From positions 19,229,714-19,293,713 of the forward strand of contig CM049320.1 in the NCBI GenBank assembly GCA_026874595.1: a DNA stretch of 64,000 nucleotides. Reading direction: 5' to 3'. Below, piece after piece: positions 23,256-32,891 of this stretch. Position numbers and translations under genes: made by a program. Below the pieces are notes generated by a model, which saw only the letters and a list, made by a program, of their open reading frames with translations, was not told the origin of the DNA and searched no databases. Source of the stretch: Sipunculus nudus (taxonomy: Eukaryota; Annelida; Sipuncula; Golfingiida; Sipunculidae). Position 1 is the first letter of the stretch. Every line of letters begins with the position of its first letter.

Positions 23256-24539
23256 TGTCAAGGTTTCAACCCCAGGCAATCCTAAGGTACCTTGCCCCCA
23301 GGTTCTTCCATCATCAAATAATCAAATACAGCACGTGGATGCACAGTTCCATGCAAACAGAGACAAGTCAGCAAGTATTTATATTATATTTATTAACAAA
23401 AATACACTTATATAGTATCTTAACGGTGCATAAAATCAGTGGCTCTGGCTTGGCGACAACACGTCAAGGCAAATGAATGAAAAGGGTCCTGAATGTGTCA
23501 CGATACCAGTTAAATCTGCAAAGATTAAAGAGAAGAGACTTGAGACTTTATATGAGACTTCTTTAAAAATCTGAGCTACCTTAAGAGTTACTCCTTTTAC
23601 TGTATACCAGTACACTGTATACCAGTACCGATACGAATTAGATGTATATATATAATATTGCTTAGATGCTTATATACACATTAACTAGTCAGTTTACAGG
23701 TTGAAAGAGTAACAATGGTAATACAAAGATACCAAGATAATACTGGTCTTCCTAGCTTTTACTTTATTACTGTATATATGGGCTACAATAAAGAAGGAGT
23801 TTCTGGAAACTTTTCAAGAAACAAATGTGGGACTCACAAAAAAATGCTGTATCGGTTATGCTGTACACTTAGACCTGGCACTGGCAGTCAGCCCTGAGGT
23901 CCTTTTGGTCCCTAGTACTTGGCCCACAGAATACCACACGCTCCTGAGTAGGTGTTTCCATTCTCATAGTAGTAGGTTAAAGAAGTGGTTCTCACCAAAC
24001 GGTTATGCCCATGAGCTGGCCTTAGGCTTAATAAACCCAGTAAGAGTTGGCCTTATTGAAAGTTCAAGTGTCCAGGTTCTGTTCCACTCTGAAAAACACA
24101 TCTCTAGACCCCAAATTATGTACAGTTCATGGTGGGTGTACAGAGCACATCCTCATGCTACGAGGGTCTCATGCCAACTGCCGTTCCTCTCCCTGAGAGC
24201 CAACTTGGCCCCAGCCTGAATTCCCCAAAAAGCCCCAGAACCAGTTTGTGAAATTATTGTAACCCTATCCTTGTTCAAGTCTTTTATTAAAGAAACACCA
24301 CAGAGTTGCTATGCTTCAGTGATCACTGTGCACCACTGAAAGAAACCCCACTCGAGTGGGGACTATAGGAAAGCACAGGTTTGTTATAAATGACTGAGGG
24401 GGGGGGGGGGGGGGGGTTGTTTCTACCAGTATATGGGTGAACCCATGGGGGGGGGGGGGAATTTACACTTTGGAGGGTGGCAATAATAATAATATTGGCT
24501 TTATTATACTAAACGTGTCATAGGGGCAATTCTGTGACA
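23256..24539 (-). repeat. 3' LTR of the Gmr1-like element
   Basis: 1,284 bp, beginning TGTCAAGG and ending CTGTGACA as written on the plus strand. Pairs with 29951-31233. It holds a G18-like run near 24400 and a second near 24449, both shorter or altered in the other LTR. Short frames inside it are not genes. Confidence 0.95.
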
Positions 24540-24551
24540 TCACTCCCCCCT
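24540..24551 (-). promoter_or_regulatory. Polypurine tract
   Basis: On the minus strand AGGGGGGAGTGA lies immediately before the 3' LTR and is preceded by a T run. This is the position and composition of the plus-strand DNA primer in LTR retroelements. Confidence 0.85.
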
Positions 24552-24753
24552 AAAAAAAATGCATTTTCTCATAATATTATCGATTCCTCAGTTACGTTAG
24601 GACTCCTTATTCCGAATATCATGCAACATTCAGATTATAACATATTTCAAGATTGGTTGTTTCGTATATTTCAATTATTACCACTAAGCCACTTTTTAAG
24701 TATATGTGCATTTTACAATATATACAATATGTAAATCGACAATGATGCATCAA

Positions 24754-27700
24754 CTAAACCAATTGGACAATGCTCAAGAAATCTGGTCCATGGTTATCCT
24801 TCCCGGGAACTGTTTCCACCTTAAACTGATACTCTTGCAGTATCATGGCCCATCTCATAATCCGTTTGTTAAGTGTTTTGGACTGGTTTATGTATAATAC
24901 GGGCTTATGATCGGTCTGAATCACAAAAGGTCTGCCGAACAAATACACATCAAACTTTCCTGTGGCCCACACGATGGCTAGAGCTTCCCTTTCGATCACA
25001 GAGTAATTCTGTTCTGCATCGGAAAGTTTACGACTTCCATAAGCCACTGGGAAAAAAAGACCATTAGCCTCCTGCATAAGGATGCATCCCAACCCTTTGT
25101 CGGAAGCATCTGTTCTCAAAACAAACTGTTTCGAGAAATCAGGTAATTGCAGGATTGGAGGTTTCACCAGCATGGACTTGAGAGTCAGAAAAGACTTTTC
25201 CTGAGCATCACCCCACTGGATTTTATTACTCTGACCTCTACGAGTCAGATCTGTTAGGGGCACTGCCACCTCTCCATAATTGGGAATGAATTTCCGGTAA
25301 TACCCGGAGAGTCCTAGAAATGATCTCACCTTTTTAGTAGTAGGTCGTTCTGTACTATGGATCTTACTCAAGAGCTGGGGATCCGTTGCTAGTCGACCTT
25401 TGCCAACCATGTGTCCTAGAAATTCCAAATCTGAGAATCCAAAGAAACATTTTGCAGGTTTTGCGGCCAAGTTAGCCTGCTTGAGTATCCTAATAACAGT
25501 CTCTAGAAGACTCATGTGTTCTGACCATGTAACAGAATGACACAGGACATCATCTATGTAACAACAGACGCCCCTGACATTGGAAAATAGCTTCCTCATC
25601 ATCCTGGTGAATACAGCACCAGCCACCACCAGACCAAATGGCATGAACCGAAACTGATACTGACCATCAGGCGTAACGAAAGCAGTCAGGTGCTTCGATT
25701 GAGGGGCCATAGGAATCTGCCAGTACCCTTTGGTGAGGTCTAGTTTAGAGAAATATCGGCTTTTGTGGAGTTCAGCAAATAAGTCATCAGGATTAGGCAT
25801 AGGTTCAGGGTCAAAAAGTATGAGCCGGTTTAATTTGCGGAAATCAACACAAAAACGCAACGACGAATCTTTTTTTCTTACCATTACTACTGGCGAACTG
25901 TAATTTGAGCTTGACCTTTCTATGACACCCAACGAAAGCATATCACGTATTTCCTCCCTCATTGTATCCCTCAAAGCATGGGGTACAGAATAAGGTTTGG
26001 ATCTGACAGGCTGGTCTGTGATGAGTTGCAACTCACATTCTATAATGTGTGTTTGCTTTGGGACATCCGAAAAATGGTTCTCGAACTTAATTAAAAGGGC
26101 TCTAAGCTCAGCGGATTGTTCTGAAGAAAGATCCTTACTGATATGAACATCGGATGGTCCTTGTTTGCGGGTCACGCTTGGTAATGGAACAATGCTCTTT
26201 CCATCATCAATGCCTACCTTTTGTTGCATTTCCATAGGACTGCGCAGGATAGGCTCTTTGATCTCATAGGTAGAGCAAGACAGATCAAACAGACAACCTG
26301 CAGTCACTTCGGAGTTGTCTCTGGATATATACTCCTTTAACATATTGATGTGGAAGGATTTAATCTTACCGTTAACCTTTATCTTGTAGTCACAATCATT
26401 GAACCGGTGTAGTACTTCAAATGGGCCCTTCCACTGAAGCAACAACTTATTTTTGTCTGTGGGGAGCAAGACCAAAACTTTGTCACCTACCTGCAAATGT
26501 CGAGGCTTGGCCCTCCGATTATAGTATACTCTGTATCTTTCCGCTGACTGACTTTGCATCTGTTGAGCCAAATCACAGGTTTCCTTCAGCTTCTGCTTAA
26601 GATCTGGAACATATTGATATGTGGTTTTAACCTCTGATTCAGTACCTTCTTTCGTCAGTAACTCCTTCAGTACCATCATCGGACTTCTCACATGCCTGCC
26701 ATAAAGTAAGTCGAATGGTGAAAAGCCACCAAGAGAATCATACGGGGACTCACGGTAAGCAAACAGGACTGGTGCCAGATACCGGTCCCAGTCCCGTGGC
26801 CTTTCTGCACACATTCTCTTCAGCATTTTCTTCAACGTATCGTTGAATTTTTCAACCATACCATTACACCTGGGATTGTAAGGGGTTGTAGTAAGTTGCT
26901 TGATACTAAGCAGACGACTTACCTCTCTCATTACTGATGATGTGAACTGACTACCCATATCTGTAAGAACTTCAGCTGGAATGCCTAATCTACTATAGAT
27001 ATCAATGAGAGCCTCTGCTACGGTTTCGGCTTCAACATTCCATAGCGCTATAGCCGCTGGGTAACGGGTAGCATAATCCATTACGGTTAGAATGAAACGG
27101 TTACCTCGTTCTGACGCAGGATGGATAGGCCCGACCAGGTCCATGGCTATACGTTGATAGTGTTGATCAATAAGGGGCATTCTACCGAGAGGCACCTTTG
27201 TCACCTTACCTTTCTGGATGGTCCTTTGACAGATATCACACGACTTGCAATACTGTGCTACATCAGCTTGCACACCTGGCCAATGGAAATGGGAAACTAC
27301 TCTCTCAAGAGTGCGACCTATACCTTGATGTCCAGACATTATGCCTTCATGGGCTAGTTTAATCACGTCCGCCCTGAAACATGTTGGTACCACAAATTGA
27401 GTGTGGTAACTGCTTTGAACATATTTATCCGGCCTCATACGAACCAAGGCCCCATTCTTCGTGTCAAACTTGAACTTACCTTCTTGCTTTTGAGAAACCT
27501 TGTCCCAGAGAATTGACAATGATTTGTCATTCTGTTGTGCCTCGAGGAATTCTGCACGAGTGACCTCTGCTATGGGACTCGGTACAGACAGTGGTTTTGT
27601 TGGTTTACTCACCTTCTTAACCATGGCTCTGGTTTGTACTGAGCTGGCAGTTTCTATCACAGGATGGGACCAACTGGGATCGGGACACTGTGGTTCCCGT

Positions 27701-28686
27701 GCCCCTTTTATATTCCCAATGATCACATCGTAGACAGGATTATCCATGCACAAAGCTTCCATTTCACCAACAAAGTAGGGGATGTTTACATAAACTTTAG
27801 CTAGAGGAAACTGTTTTACTGTACGATCTATAAGTACACAAGTTTGTGTTTTCCCGGTCAAGTGACCATTATTGACAAGTGCGGATCTTACAACCGCACT
27901 GCTACAACCGGTATCCCTCAAGACTGAAACCTCATGTTCAGCCAAAGCACCCTTACATGTTGGCATACCAGGCGGGTGGGATTCTGGTGTGCCCACCTTA
28001 CCCGGACATTCGACATTCAACATTTCTATTCCGGACCTACGTGTTGTCTGAAAGCATGCTTGTGCCTCTGATACACCTGAACTCACCTCAGACTTACTTG
28101 TTTTAAGAGCTTCCTTGATGACTTCTACCAGCAAAGCCTTCGGGTCCAGCATTTGAAATCCCTGCACATTACTTTTATTCCTTATTGGTAACTTACATTG
28201 GAATGATTTGTGTCCCTGACCACCACAATTGTAACACTTGTATCCTTGAAAATTACCAGTGGCAGTTTTAGGCCCGGTAGAAGAACTTGTATATGTATAA
28301 CTTGTAGTACCCCTAGGACCATTGAAGGATTGTTTACCCACTCCCGGTTGTTTTCCTTTATCCTGATTACTACCGGGAAATGGTTTATTAGAACCAGTAA
28401 AACTGGACTTTCCATGTGCTTCAACAAACCGTTCAGCCATTTCTGTCATCGCATCAATATTCGAACAGCTTCTCTCCCTCAAGAAAACTGAAAGATCATT
28501 TGAACAAGAATTCATGAATTGTTCCCTCAAGAAAAGATCTATCAGGTTCTCATATGTATGTTCCATATCTACCATTCTAATCCAGTTATGCAAGTATCCA
28601 CTGATTCTTGAGGCAAACTGACTTGGCGTCTCATTCTTCTGAGGTCGGGATGTACGGAACCTAGTCCTGTAACCTTCATCAGTCAT
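24754..28686 (-). CDS. Gag (C-part)-Pol polyprotein of the Gmr1-like element
   Basis: 1,310 codons without a stop, in the same frame as the upstream Gag part and separated from it by one TAA. Residues 1-75 are SCAN-like (YRTRFR, YENLIDLFLREQF). A CCHC zinc knuckle follows (C151, C154, H159, C164). The aspartic protease has DTG at 258-260 and VIIGN at 321. Integrase has HHCC zinc residues H446, H453, C480 and C483, catalytic D516, D576 and E612 (DD35E), and a GPF motif at 754. Reverse transcriptase (about 880-1090) has D983 and YIDD at 1043-1046. RNase H has D1193, E1232, D1259 and D1302. Every catalytic residue I checked is present. Integrase sits before RT, unlike standard gypsy elements. 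The ATG at 28686 is only the first after the stop; the protein would normally be an extension of Gag. Confidence 0.95.
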   Translation of the reverse strand: MTDEGYRTRFRTSRPQKNETPSQFASRISGYLHNWIRMVDMEHTYENLIDLFLREQFMNSCSNDLSVFLRERSCSNIDAMTEMAERFVEAHGKSSFTGSNKPFPGSNQDKGKQPGVGKQSFNGPRGTTSYTYTSSSTGPKTATGNFQGYKCYNCGGQGHKSFQCKLPIRNKSNVQGFQMLDPKALLVEVIKEALKTSKSEVSSGVSEAQACFQTTRRSGIEMLNVECPGKVGTPESHPPGMPTCKGALAEHEVSVLRDTGCSSAVVRSALVNNGHLTGKTQTCVLIDRTVKQFPLAKVYVNIPYFVGEMEALCMDNPVYDVIIGNIKGAREPQCPDPSWSHPVIETASSVQTRAMVKKVSKPTKPLSVPSPIAEVTRAEFLEAQQNDKSLSILWDKVSQKQEGKFKFDTKNGALVRMRPDKYVQSSYHTQFVVPTCFRADVIKLAHEGIMSGHQGIGRTLERVVSHFHWPGVQADVAQYCKSCDICQRTIQKGKVTKVPLGRMPLIDQHYQRIAMDLVGPIHPASERGNRFILTVMDYATRYPAAIALWNVEAETVAEALIDIYSRLGIPAEVLTDMGSQFTSSVMREVSRLLSIKQLTTTPYNPRCNGMVEKFNDTLKKMLKRMCAERPRDWDRYLAPVLFAYRESPYDSLGGFSPFDLLYGRHVRSPMMVLKELLTKEGTESEVKTTYQYVPDLKQKLKETCDLAQQMQSQSAERYRVYYNRRAKPRHLQVGDKVLVLLPTDKNKLLLQWKGPFEVLHRFNDCDYKIKVNGKIKSFHINMLKEYISRDNSEVTAGCLFDLSCSTYEIKEPILRSPMEMQQKVGIDDGKSIVPLPSVTRKQGPSDVHISKDLSSEQSAELRALLIKFENHFSDVPKQTHIIECELQLITDQPVRSKPYSVPHALRDTMREEIRDMLSLGVIERSSSNYSSPVVMVRKKDSSLRFCVDFRKLNRLILFDPEPMPNPDDLFAELHKSRYFSKLDLTKGYWQIPMAPQSKHLTAFVTPDGQYQFRFMPFGLVVAGAVFTRMMRKLFSNVRGVCCYIDDVLCHSVTWSEHMSLLETVIRILKQANLAAKPAKCFFGFSDLEFLGHMVGKGRLATDPQLLSKIHSTERPTTKKVRSFLGLSGYYRKFIPNYGEVAVPLTDLTRRGQSNKIQWGDAQEKSFLTLKSMLVKPPILQLPDFSKQFVLRTDASDKGLGCILMQEANGLFFPVAYGSRKLSDAEQNYSVIEREALAIVWATGKFDVYLFGRPFVIQTDHKPVLYINQSKTLNKRIMRWAMILQEYQFKVETVPGKDNHGPDFLSIVQLV

Positions 28687-28689
28687 TTG

Positions 28690-29172
28690 TTATTCCCTTA
28701 ACAATGCTAATTTCAATATACTATAGTCTAAGGCATCTTCAGAGGAAAGTCTAGAATAAACATTAAGTGCCTTACCTTTCAGGAGGGCACTAAGCCGAAG
28801 AGCCCAGTCACTTTTGTTCCACTTCTGGCTTGTTGCAAATCTCTCAAAACGATCAAGATATGCATCCAACTGGTCAGTATTTTCATCAAAGGTAGGAATT
28901 TTTACAGAAGGAATGGATACACTACTGGGACTTACCTCTTGAATCGGACTTGCCTCAGCTATCTGGGCTTTCAATTTCAGAACTTCTAGTTCATGCTCAC
29001 GTGAGCGATTGAAAGCTCTTTCATCACGCTCCCTAGCTCTTTCGTCACGCTCCCTCTCTCTCTCCTTTTTCTCCTCCATATGCTTCATCTCCCTATCGAC
29101 AAAACTTTGGAGATCACCCCCTTTAAACCCTAATCTCTCCCCTAGAGAAACAATTTCTTTGAGGTCTTCCAT
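28690..29172 (-). CDS. Gag N-terminal part, ended by an in-frame TAA
   Basis: A 160-codon frame starting at MEDLKEIVSLGERLG. An upstream in-frame ATG at 29280 would add 36 residues, but the hydrophobic stretch there looks like leader, so I prefer 29172. A charged coiled-coil (MEEKKERERERDERARERD) is followed by a capsid-like region (IPTFDENTDQLDAYLDRFER, WALRLSALLKGKALNVYSRL). It stops at TAA 28690-28692 directly before QMTDEGYR, which continues the same domain in the same frame. The stop therefore splits the SCAN-like capsid domain. This looks like one nonsense mutation rather than a planned gag/pol boundary, because that boundary would be expected after the zinc knuckle. Programmed read-through (TAA followed by CAA) is possible but less likely. 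Confidence 0.85.
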   Translation of the reverse strand: MEDLKEIVSLGERLGFKGGDLQSFVDREMKHMEEKKERERERDERARERDERAFNRSREHELEVLKLKAQIAEASPIQEVSPSSVSIPSVKIPTFDENTDQLDAYLDRFERFATSQKWNKSDWALRLSALLKGKALNVYSRLSSEDALDYSILKLALLRE

Positions 29173-29394
29173 TGTAAAGGAATATACAATACTCCAGTAA
29201 CAGTTCACAATACCAACTAATTGCAGGGACTTTATCAAAAATACACAAGAATGAGTTAACTTAACAGAACCCTGTACCACAGTAGACTGCCATAACCCGA
29301 ACGACTGCTAATGTCAATTATACGAACTAACAAGTCTGCTCCTGTGCCCTATAATAATAATCAACATGCACAGTTTGCCGCCGTAGCGTGCTAA

Positions 29395-29747
29395 AACTGG
29401 ACCTCAGCCGTAGCCGACAAATCACCACCGCAGCGTGACTATACTATAAAAAAACAGCCAGAGCTGTGAACAAATGACATCCGCAGTGACCATACAAAAT
29501 AGCCGCAGCTATAAACAAATTACCACCGCAGTGTAACTACACAAGACAGCCGCAGCTGTTACCAAATTACTGCCGCAGCAGGAATAAACGAAACAAACAC
29601 GGCCGCAGCGTGTCTGTACCAAACAGCCTCAGCTGTAAACAAATCCGCCCTAGCGGGAATACACAAAACAAACACCACCGCAGCGTGTCTGTACCAAACA
29701 GCCTCAGCTGTAAACAAATCCGCCATAGCGGGAATACACAACCTGAC
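29395..29747 (-). repeat. Leader minisatellite of the Gmr1-like element
   Basis: Between the primer-binding site and gag lies a tandem array of 'cagcc.cagctgtaaacaaat' and 'ccgcagcgtgtctgtaccaaa' words. The last two units have a 75-bp period ('gcagcgtgtctg' at 29605 and 29680) and are almost identical. The array is in the transcribed leader, so it could affect packaging or translation; that role is inference. Confidence 0.8.
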
Positions 29748-29930
29748 CTCGAGGAGTTGGCTCTTTACCTGATGTTATCAAATGACACTACCTGCAACAC
29801 AGTTGCACTCAAGGATTTCCTTTTACAGAGTGGACCAGACTGGACAATTAAACATCTCAATTGCTTGGAACTGTGCTTCTCCCTTAGATATATAATACTA
29901 ATTAATTAAGAAATATCTCCTTCAGGAGAT

Positions 29931-29948
29931 ATCCTGGTCACGGCACCA
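29931..29948 (-). promoter_or_regulatory. Primer-binding site, tRNA-His-like
   Basis: On the minus strand, two bases after the 5' LTR, TGGTGCCGTGACCAGGAT. The first 12 bases complement the 3' end of animal tRNA-His (...GTCACGGCACCA) and 16 of 18 match overall. The tRNA identity is from memory of the tRNA sequence and should be checked. Confidence 0.7.
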
Positions 29949-29950
29949 TT

Positions 29951-31233
29951 TGTCAAGGTTTAAACCCCAAGCAATCCTAAGGTACCTTGCCCCCAGGTCC
30001 TTCCATCATCAAATAATAAAATACAGCACGTGGATGCACAGTTCCATGCAAACAGAAACAAGTCAGCAAGTATTTATATTATATTTATTAACAAAAATAC
30101 ACTTATATAGTATCTTAACGGTGCATAAAATCAGTGGCTCTGGCTTGGCGACAACACGTCAAGGCAAATGAATGAAAAGGGTCCTGAATGTGTCACGATA
30201 CCAGTTAAATCTGCAAAGATTAAAGAGAAGAGACTTGAGACTTTATATGAGACTTCTTTAAAAAATCTGAGCTACCTTAAGAGTTACTCCTTTTACTGTA
30301 TACCAGTACACTGTATACCAGTACAGATACGAATTAGATGTATATATATAATATTGCTTAGATGCTTATATACACATTAACTAGTCAGTTTACAGGTTGA
30401 AAGAGTAACAATGGTAATACAAAGATACCAAGATAATACTGGTCTTCTTGGCTTTTACTTTATTACTGTATATATGGGCTACAATAAAGAAGGAGGTTCT
30501 GGAAACTTTTCAAGAAACAAATGTGGGACTCACAAAAAAATGCTGTATCGGTTATGCTGTACACTTAGGCCTGGCACTGGCAGTCAGCCCTGAGGTCCTT
30601 TTGGTCCCTAGTACTTGGCCCACAGAATACCACACAGACGGCTCCTGAGTAGGTGTTTCCATTCTTATAGTAGCAGGTTAAAGTAGTGGTTCTCACCAAA
30701 CGGTTATGCCCATGAGCTAACCTTAGGCTTGATAAACCCAGTAAGTGTTGGCCTTATTGAAAGTTCAAGTGTCCAGGTTCTGTTCCACTCTTAAAACACA
30801 TCTCTAGACCCCAAATTATGTACAGTTCATGGTGGGTGTACAGAGCACATCCTCATGCTACGAGGGTCTCATGCCAACTGCCGTTCCTCTCCCTGAGAGC
30901 CAACTTGGCCCCAGCATGAATTTCCCAAAAAGCCCCAGAACCAGTTTGTGAAATTATTGTAACCCTATCCTTGTTCAAGTCTTTTATTAAAGAAACACCA
31001 CAGAGTTGCTATGCTTCAGTGATCACTGTGCACCACTGAAAGAAACCCTACTCGAGTGGGGACTATAGGAAAGCACAGGTTTGTTCTAAATGACTGAGGG
31101 GGGGGGGGGGGGGGGTTGTTTCTACCAGTATATGGGTGAACCCATGGGGGAGGAATTTACACTTTAAAGGGTGGCAATAATAATAATATTGACATTATTA
31201 TACTTAACGTGTCATAGGGGCAATTCTGTGACA
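29951..31233 (-). repeat. 5' LTR of the Gmr1-like element
   Basis: 1,283 bp, same ends as the partner at 23256-24539. It differs by scattered substitutions and small indels, for example a 5-bp insertion near 30636 and a shortened G run near 31145. The promoter of the element should lie here on the minus strand. Confidence 0.95.
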
Positions 31234-31238
31234 CAAGG

Positions 31239-31660
31239 TATGCATTAGAACAATGTCTGACAAAAATTTGAATGAAATCTGATAATATTTAGGAAAGTTA
31301 TCGCACGGAAATGAAAATCTGACGGACTGACAGAGTGACAGACACTCCAAAATTATCCCAACCAATATTAGCATGAGAGCAATTACTGACCAGATTTGGA
31401 TGAAATCAAATAATATTGAGGAAAGTAATGGCACAGACACGAAAACCTGACAGACGGACAGACGGAGTGACAGAGAGACAGAAGCCAGACACTCCAAAAC
31501 CAATCCCAACCAAGGTAAGCGTGAGAGCAATCATTGACCAAAATTGAATTAAATCGGATAATATTAAGGAAAGTTATCGCACCGAAACGAAAACCTGACA
31601 GACAGACAGACAAAGCGACAGACAGACAGACAGAAACCAGACACTCCAAAACAAATTCCA
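31239..31660. repeat. 'gacagaca' minisatellite, right part
   Basis: Continues the array broken at 23255, with the same units ('gaaaacctgac', 'actccaaaac', 'aatcccaaccaaggtaagc', 'ggataatat'). About three units follow before a (TA)n region. Confidence 0.9.
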
Positions 31661-31678
31661 ATCAATGTTTGCATGAGA

Positions 31679-31790
31679 GTATATATATATGTATGTTTGT
31701 GTTTATATATATATATATATATATATATTTATAAATGTGACAGGGTGTGATTTCCTTGTTGATTTCCTTGTACCTATACGACCGGGGTGT

Positions 31791-31828
<38 letters not shown>
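31679..31828. repeat. Two (TA)n tracts with short spacer
   Basis: TA runs at about 31679-31733 (with GTATGT interruptions) and 31794-31828, separated by ~60 bp of unique sequence. Confidence 0.9.
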
Positions 31829-31829
<1 letters not shown>

Positions 31830-31964
31830 TGCTTTCCTGCGATACACAACTGCTTGAGTGCTCTTTGGTACGACACAAGAGCTTTATAATTATATGAAAA
31901 TAGAGGAATCAAATTTTGTCAGACATTTTTATTACAACGTACGAACCATACCATCCTAATCAGA

Positions 31965-31995
31965 CTGAGGACAACAATATGTTGCATGAAACAAC
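31965..31995 (+). other. Hammerhead-like core, probably degenerate
   Basis: CTGAGGA (31965-31971) is followed by CAAC/AATAT/GTTG (a good 4-bp stem) and then GAAAC at 31988-31992. Three extra bases (CAT) sit between the stem and GAAAC. No stem I pairing partner is obvious after GTA. It resembles the hammerhead motif known in Penelope-like elements but seems inactive. Confidence 0.3.
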
Positions 31996-32151
31996 GTAGT
32001 AGTAAAGCTGTTTGACAAAATGTGATTCCTCTATATTTATATATATATATAATTATATAGATATATAAATATATAGATGTAAACATATGTATATATATGT
32101 AAATATGTATAAAGATATACGAACACATTTTATTGTGTTCACCTCGTAACA

Positions 32152-32154
<3 letters not shown>

Positions 32155-32184
<30 letters not shown>

Positions 32185-32510
32185 CATATATATATAGTAA
32201 AATGCCCTATACGATTGACGTAAGGCAATATACTACATGTAAATCACGTCAGTGTTTCTGACCCATGGCAAGTCTGAGTTTCAGCTTTTGGCGATCATCA
32301 GGCGACTGAGTACTCGTCAAAGAGATTTGTAGTGGTCATTTGTTTTTTTTTTCCGCCATTCGGTGGTTTTCCTGAATGGCGACAAATTCTATTAAGCAGG
32401 AACGGCAACGCATAAGTACAACTCAACAAGCGAAATGAACTAATCTCTAAGTGTCATGAAACTCAGAGTTGCCATGCATGGGTAAGACACACTGACTTGT
32501 TTTACATGTA

Positions 32511-32561
<51 letters not shown>
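32155..32561. repeat. Inverted pair of TA-ended, Penelope-LTR-like segments
   Basis: Two ~60-bp arms are inverted copies: 32226-32285 (minus-reading) and 32456-32516 (plus-reading). Both read GAAACTCAGA.TTGCCATG, then CACTGAC, then TTTACATGTAGTATAT, and each ends in or near a (TA)n tract (32157-32200 and 32512-32561). On the minus strand the left arm also carries CTGATGA (32301-32295) 12 bases before GAAAC, a hammerhead-like core with a poor stem II. The spacer (32290-32450) has no coding content. I read it as a Penelope-like terminal remnant; the assignment is inference from the motif and the TA context. Confidence 0.4.
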
Positions 32562-32565
<4 letters not shown>

Positions 32566-32891
32566 ATCCTAATCCCCCATACATTCCCACTTGACCTTGG
32601 CTGAGTTTGACAACGAATACTTACAAAACTTCATAAACTGTCTTTTAACAGACTACATGCAACTGACGATTGCGATGGCACGAAATCACTTGTTAATAAC
32701 TGATATATACTTAATTTTTAGGTCACGCGGAAATCCATACCAGATTTGAAGTTCAATAATATAATATGAAGCTACCAGAGTTTTTAAATTTTAGAGTGTA
32801 TATTAAGAAAAGATGACAGAATAGCTAGTTTACGAATCATTACAGGTATGGCGCTATTTTAATCTTGTTTAAAGTTTATGACAAATATATT

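Larger units (their letters stand above)
23256..31233 (-). mobile_element. Gmr1-like Ty3/gypsy LTR retrotransposon, 7,978 bp
   Basis: A near-complete element on the minus strand. It has two 1.28-kb LTRs with TGTCA...TGACA ends and a 5-bp CAAGG target duplication (23251-23255 and 31234-31238). It also has a primer-binding site, a polypurine tract and one long gag-pol frame. The pol order is protease, integrase, reverse transcriptase, RNase H. That order, integrase before RT, is the Ty1/copia order and within Ty3/gypsy is the known hallmark of Gmr1-like elements. Gag contains a region like the SCAN domain, which is known to derive from Gmr1-like capsids. The only coding break I see is an in-frame TAA inside Gag (28690-28692). 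The LTRs differ by roughly two dozen to thirty substitutions by eye (about 2%), so the insertion is fairly young. It landed in a minisatellite that resumes on the other side. Confidence 0.95.

Noticed and set aside
28684-28695. TAA-CAA as programmed read-through between Gag and Pol
   Set aside because: The stop falls in the middle of the capsid-like domain rather than after the zinc knuckle, so a nonsense mutation is simpler; kept only as an alternative.
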